In this document: piece by piece, positions 14,751 through 15,823 of the stretch
Position numbering within the stretch: the stretch's first letter is position 1
Layout: each line of letters begins with the position of its first letter
Assembly: GCA_946480485.1 (NCBI GenBank)
Contig: CAMLJW010000073.1
Span: forward strand, 1 to 15,823
Direction of reading: 5' to 3'
From: an uncultured Streptomyces sp.
GTDB lineage: Bacteria; Actinomycetota; Actinomycetes; Streptomycetales; Streptomycetaceae
DNA: 15,823 nucleotides
The notes under the pieces: generated by a model
Databases searched by the model: none
Told to the model about the DNA's origin: nothing
Seen by the model: the letters and a program-made list of their open reading frames with translations, nothing else
Made by a program: the position numbers and the translations under genes

Positions 14751-14770
14751 CCGGCGGCCGCGGCCGCCGG
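14751..14770. repeat. 20-base perfect palindrome after the HEAT-repeat gene
   Basis: CCGGCGGCCGCGGCCGCCGG reads identically on both strands and starts two bases after the HEAT-gene stop codon. As RNA it can fold into an 8-pair all-G/C stem with a four-base loop. It has no T-run, so it could be a weak or attenuating terminator, an RNA-stabilising hairpin, or simply a GC-rich chance sequence. Confidence 0.55.
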
Positions 14771-14831
14771 ACACCGACGAACCCCACGGACATCACACGC
14801 CTGAGATACGACCCGTTGAAGGAGATCCCAG

Positions 14832-15125
14832 ATGGCGCAAGCAGCGAACCGGGTGGACGTACCGGTCACGATCGACGAATCCAAGTGCATCGACGGATGC
14901 ACGCTCTGCGTGGACATGTGCCCGCTCGACTCCCTGGCCATCCACCCCGACACCGGCAAGGCGTACATGCACGTCGACGAGTGCTGGTACTGCGGCCCGT
15001 GCGCCGCCCTCACGAACGTGGCCGTCCTGATCAGTGCCCGACGCGGCCGCCGACGGCCCTGCCGATGTCAGCCGCCGGGCCTGTCCCTCACAGGCTCGTC
15101 AGTACCTGCGGCGAGATGTTCTTGA
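14832..15125 (+). pseudogene. AprB-like 4Fe-4S ferredoxin, C-terminally disrupted
   Basis: ATG at 14832 with AAGGAG seven bases upstream. The first cluster motif is complete, KCIDGCTLCVDMCPLDSL (Cys spacing CxxxCxxCxxxCP), followed by DTGKAYMHVDECWYCGPCAA, the start of the second cluster. Family members then continue with a fourth cysteine and proline (ARCP) and a short hydrophobic tail; here the sequence turns to LTNVAVLISARRGRRR, which is not ferredoxin, until a stop at 15123-15125. The break is near 15010. The tail overlaps the convergent gene ending at 15088, which real ferredoxins would not need. It was probably the electron partner of the flavoprotein. Cluster II is expected to be lost, so I treat it as a pseudogene. 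Confidence 0.75.
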
Positions 15126-15591
15126 TCACGGTGTTGGTCCAGCGCATCTGTCGGAGTGTCTGCGGGTGGCATGCGGAGGCCAGGGCGAGGAGCTTGTCGT
15201 CCTTGGTGGCCTGTGCCGCTTGGGCGAGCATCTCCCAGTACAGGGAGTTCTTCGTGGCATCGAGGTGCAGCTCCCGGAGATCACGCAGGAGGAGGAGCCC
15301 TGGTTCGGGGCGGTGGCCCATCGCCTCGGCTACTTTCTCCCCGAGAGTCGACCTGAGTGTCGACAGCGCGCCCGAGGAGGCGGCCTCGGAAGGTTCGCCG
15401 AGGTTCATGTCGTGGTCGTGGGCGGTGTCGGCCACGCGCTGGACGTGTTCGCGGGACCAGTGGGCGAGGTCGGTGGCGACGTGGTGGACCTCGTGCTCCG
15501 TGCGGTGGCGTTCCGCCACGGCCGTCAGCTCTTTGGCCAGGTGCTTCTCGCCGTGGTGCAGAGCGCGCAGGATGAGGGTGATGCCGTTCAC
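15088..15591 (-). CDS. Small His/Glu-rich helical protein, function unknown
   Basis: A 167-residue, soluble, almost wholly alpha-helical protein without signal peptide. The N-terminal third is rich in His and Glu: ALHHGEKHLAKELTAVAERH and EHEVHHVATDLAHWSREHV, spaced as in metal-binding helical bundles (ferritin- or hemerythrin-like), which is only a resemblance. The C-terminal part holds LLLLRDLRELHLDATKNSLY and YWEMLAQAAQATKDDKLLALA. The GTG start (15589-15591) follows AAGGAGGACGCCGA and overlaps the stop of the preceding oxidoreductase gene as GTGA, so the two are translationally coupled. It may be an accessory or chaperone-like partner of that molybdoenzyme. I do not recognise a named family. 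Confidence 0.8.
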   Translation of the reverse strand: MNGITLILRALHHGEKHLAKELTAVAERHRTEHEVHHVATDLAHWSREHVQRVADTAHDHDMNLGEPSEAASSGALSTLRSTLGEKVAEAMGHRPEPGLLLLRDLRELHLDATKNSLYWEMLAQAAQATKDDKLLALASACHPQTLRQMRWTNTVIKNISPQVLTSL

Positions 15592-15823
15592 TCGGCGTCC
15601 TCCTTACGGCGGTCACGGCTGTCCCGGGCAGCGCCGGCCGACTCGGTGACGAGGGCGGACGGACCGCCGGTCGTTTCCGGCACCGCGTCGGTGCGGGAGG
15701 GGGCGGATGCGGTGGTGGTCGGCGCGGGGGCGTGGCGGCCGTCAGCGCGTTCAACGTGGCGGAGCGCGGCTGCGGCCGTCTTGAACAGCGGCTGCTTGGA
15801 GACGGGGTCCCAGTCGGTGATGG
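15588..15823 (-). CDS. Molybdopterin oxidoreductase, C-terminal end (partial)
   Basis: Only the last 77 residues or so are in the window. They begin ITDWDPVSKQPLFKTAAAAL, matching the end of the molybdopterin-dinucleotide-binding domain of formate dehydrogenase/nitrate reductase-type enzymes, where a D-P-x-S-K-Q/E-P segment followed by K.AA.. is typical. A low-complexity tail rich in Ala, Pro, Thr, Ser, Arg and Glu follows, ending RRKEDAE before TGA. The stop overlaps the start of the next gene. The identification rests on a short motif, so the enzyme type (formate, nitrate or other) is open. Confidence 0.6.
   Translation of the reverse strand, partial: ITDWDPVSKQPLFKTAAAALRHVERADGRHAPAPTTTASAPSRTDAVPETTGGPSALVTESAGAARDSRDRRKEDAE

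Noticed and set aside
13705..14796. Minus-strand open frame of 363 codons
   Set aside because: Antisense to the HEAT-repeat region; Gly/Val/Gln-rich and repetitive only because the HEAT repeats are.
1..15823. tRNA, rRNA or CRISPR array
   Set aside because: No cloverleaf with conserved T-arm, no rRNA sequence and no regularly spaced repeats of CRISPR length were seen.

Overview
The window is very GC-rich with strong G/C third-codon bias, GTG/ATG starts behind purine-rich Shine-Dalgarno sites and long tightly packed operons. The protein styles (Tat-lipoprotein solute-binding protein, TAP-like secreted hydrolase remnant, actinobacterial UTRA regulator) suggest a Streptomyces or close relative. 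Much of the window looks like accessory, partly decaying genome.

Region 1 (1-9954, minus strand) is one long operon, transcribed right to left: ATP-grasp ligase, DUF364-type Rossmann protein, cysteine-synthase-fold PLP enzyme, enolase-superfamily dipeptide epimerase, MFS exporter, SAM methyltransferase, peptide/metal-type solute-binding lipoprotein, permease B and (running off the window) permease C. Four-base start/stop overlaps or short gaps join almost every pair. The one break is between the two permeases, where about 0.48 kb of an antisense, stop-containing IS110-family transposase remnant sits. Upstream (10036-10071) I see a well-spaced promoter whose 17-base spacer contains a Fur-family inverted repeat of the Zur kind. 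Together this reads as a metal-controlled pathway that makes a small amino-acid or dipeptide-like compound, exports it and takes it (or its metal complex) back up. It resembles the logic of staphylopine/Cnt, but with a different enzyme set, and is the best candidate here for an undescribed system.

Region 2 (10092-10408) holds the 5' remnant of a secreted alpha/beta hydrolase, frameshifted and truncated, diverging from the operon. Region 3 (10409-12541) is a divergent pair: a YeiH-family membrane protein and a LysR regulator.

Region 4 (12542-15087) is a degraded locus on the plus strand: non-coding sequence, a GntR-type UTRA domain lacking its DNA-binding part and carrying a one-base frameshift, the N-terminal quarter or so of an AprA/fumarate-reductase-like flavoprotein joined out of frame to a HEAT-repeat protein, and an AprB-like ferredoxin that loses its last cluster cysteine. 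Region 5 (15088-15823, minus) is the end of a molybdopterin oxidoreductase gene overlapping a small His/Glu-rich helical protein.

All identifications come from reading the sequence; no database search was run.
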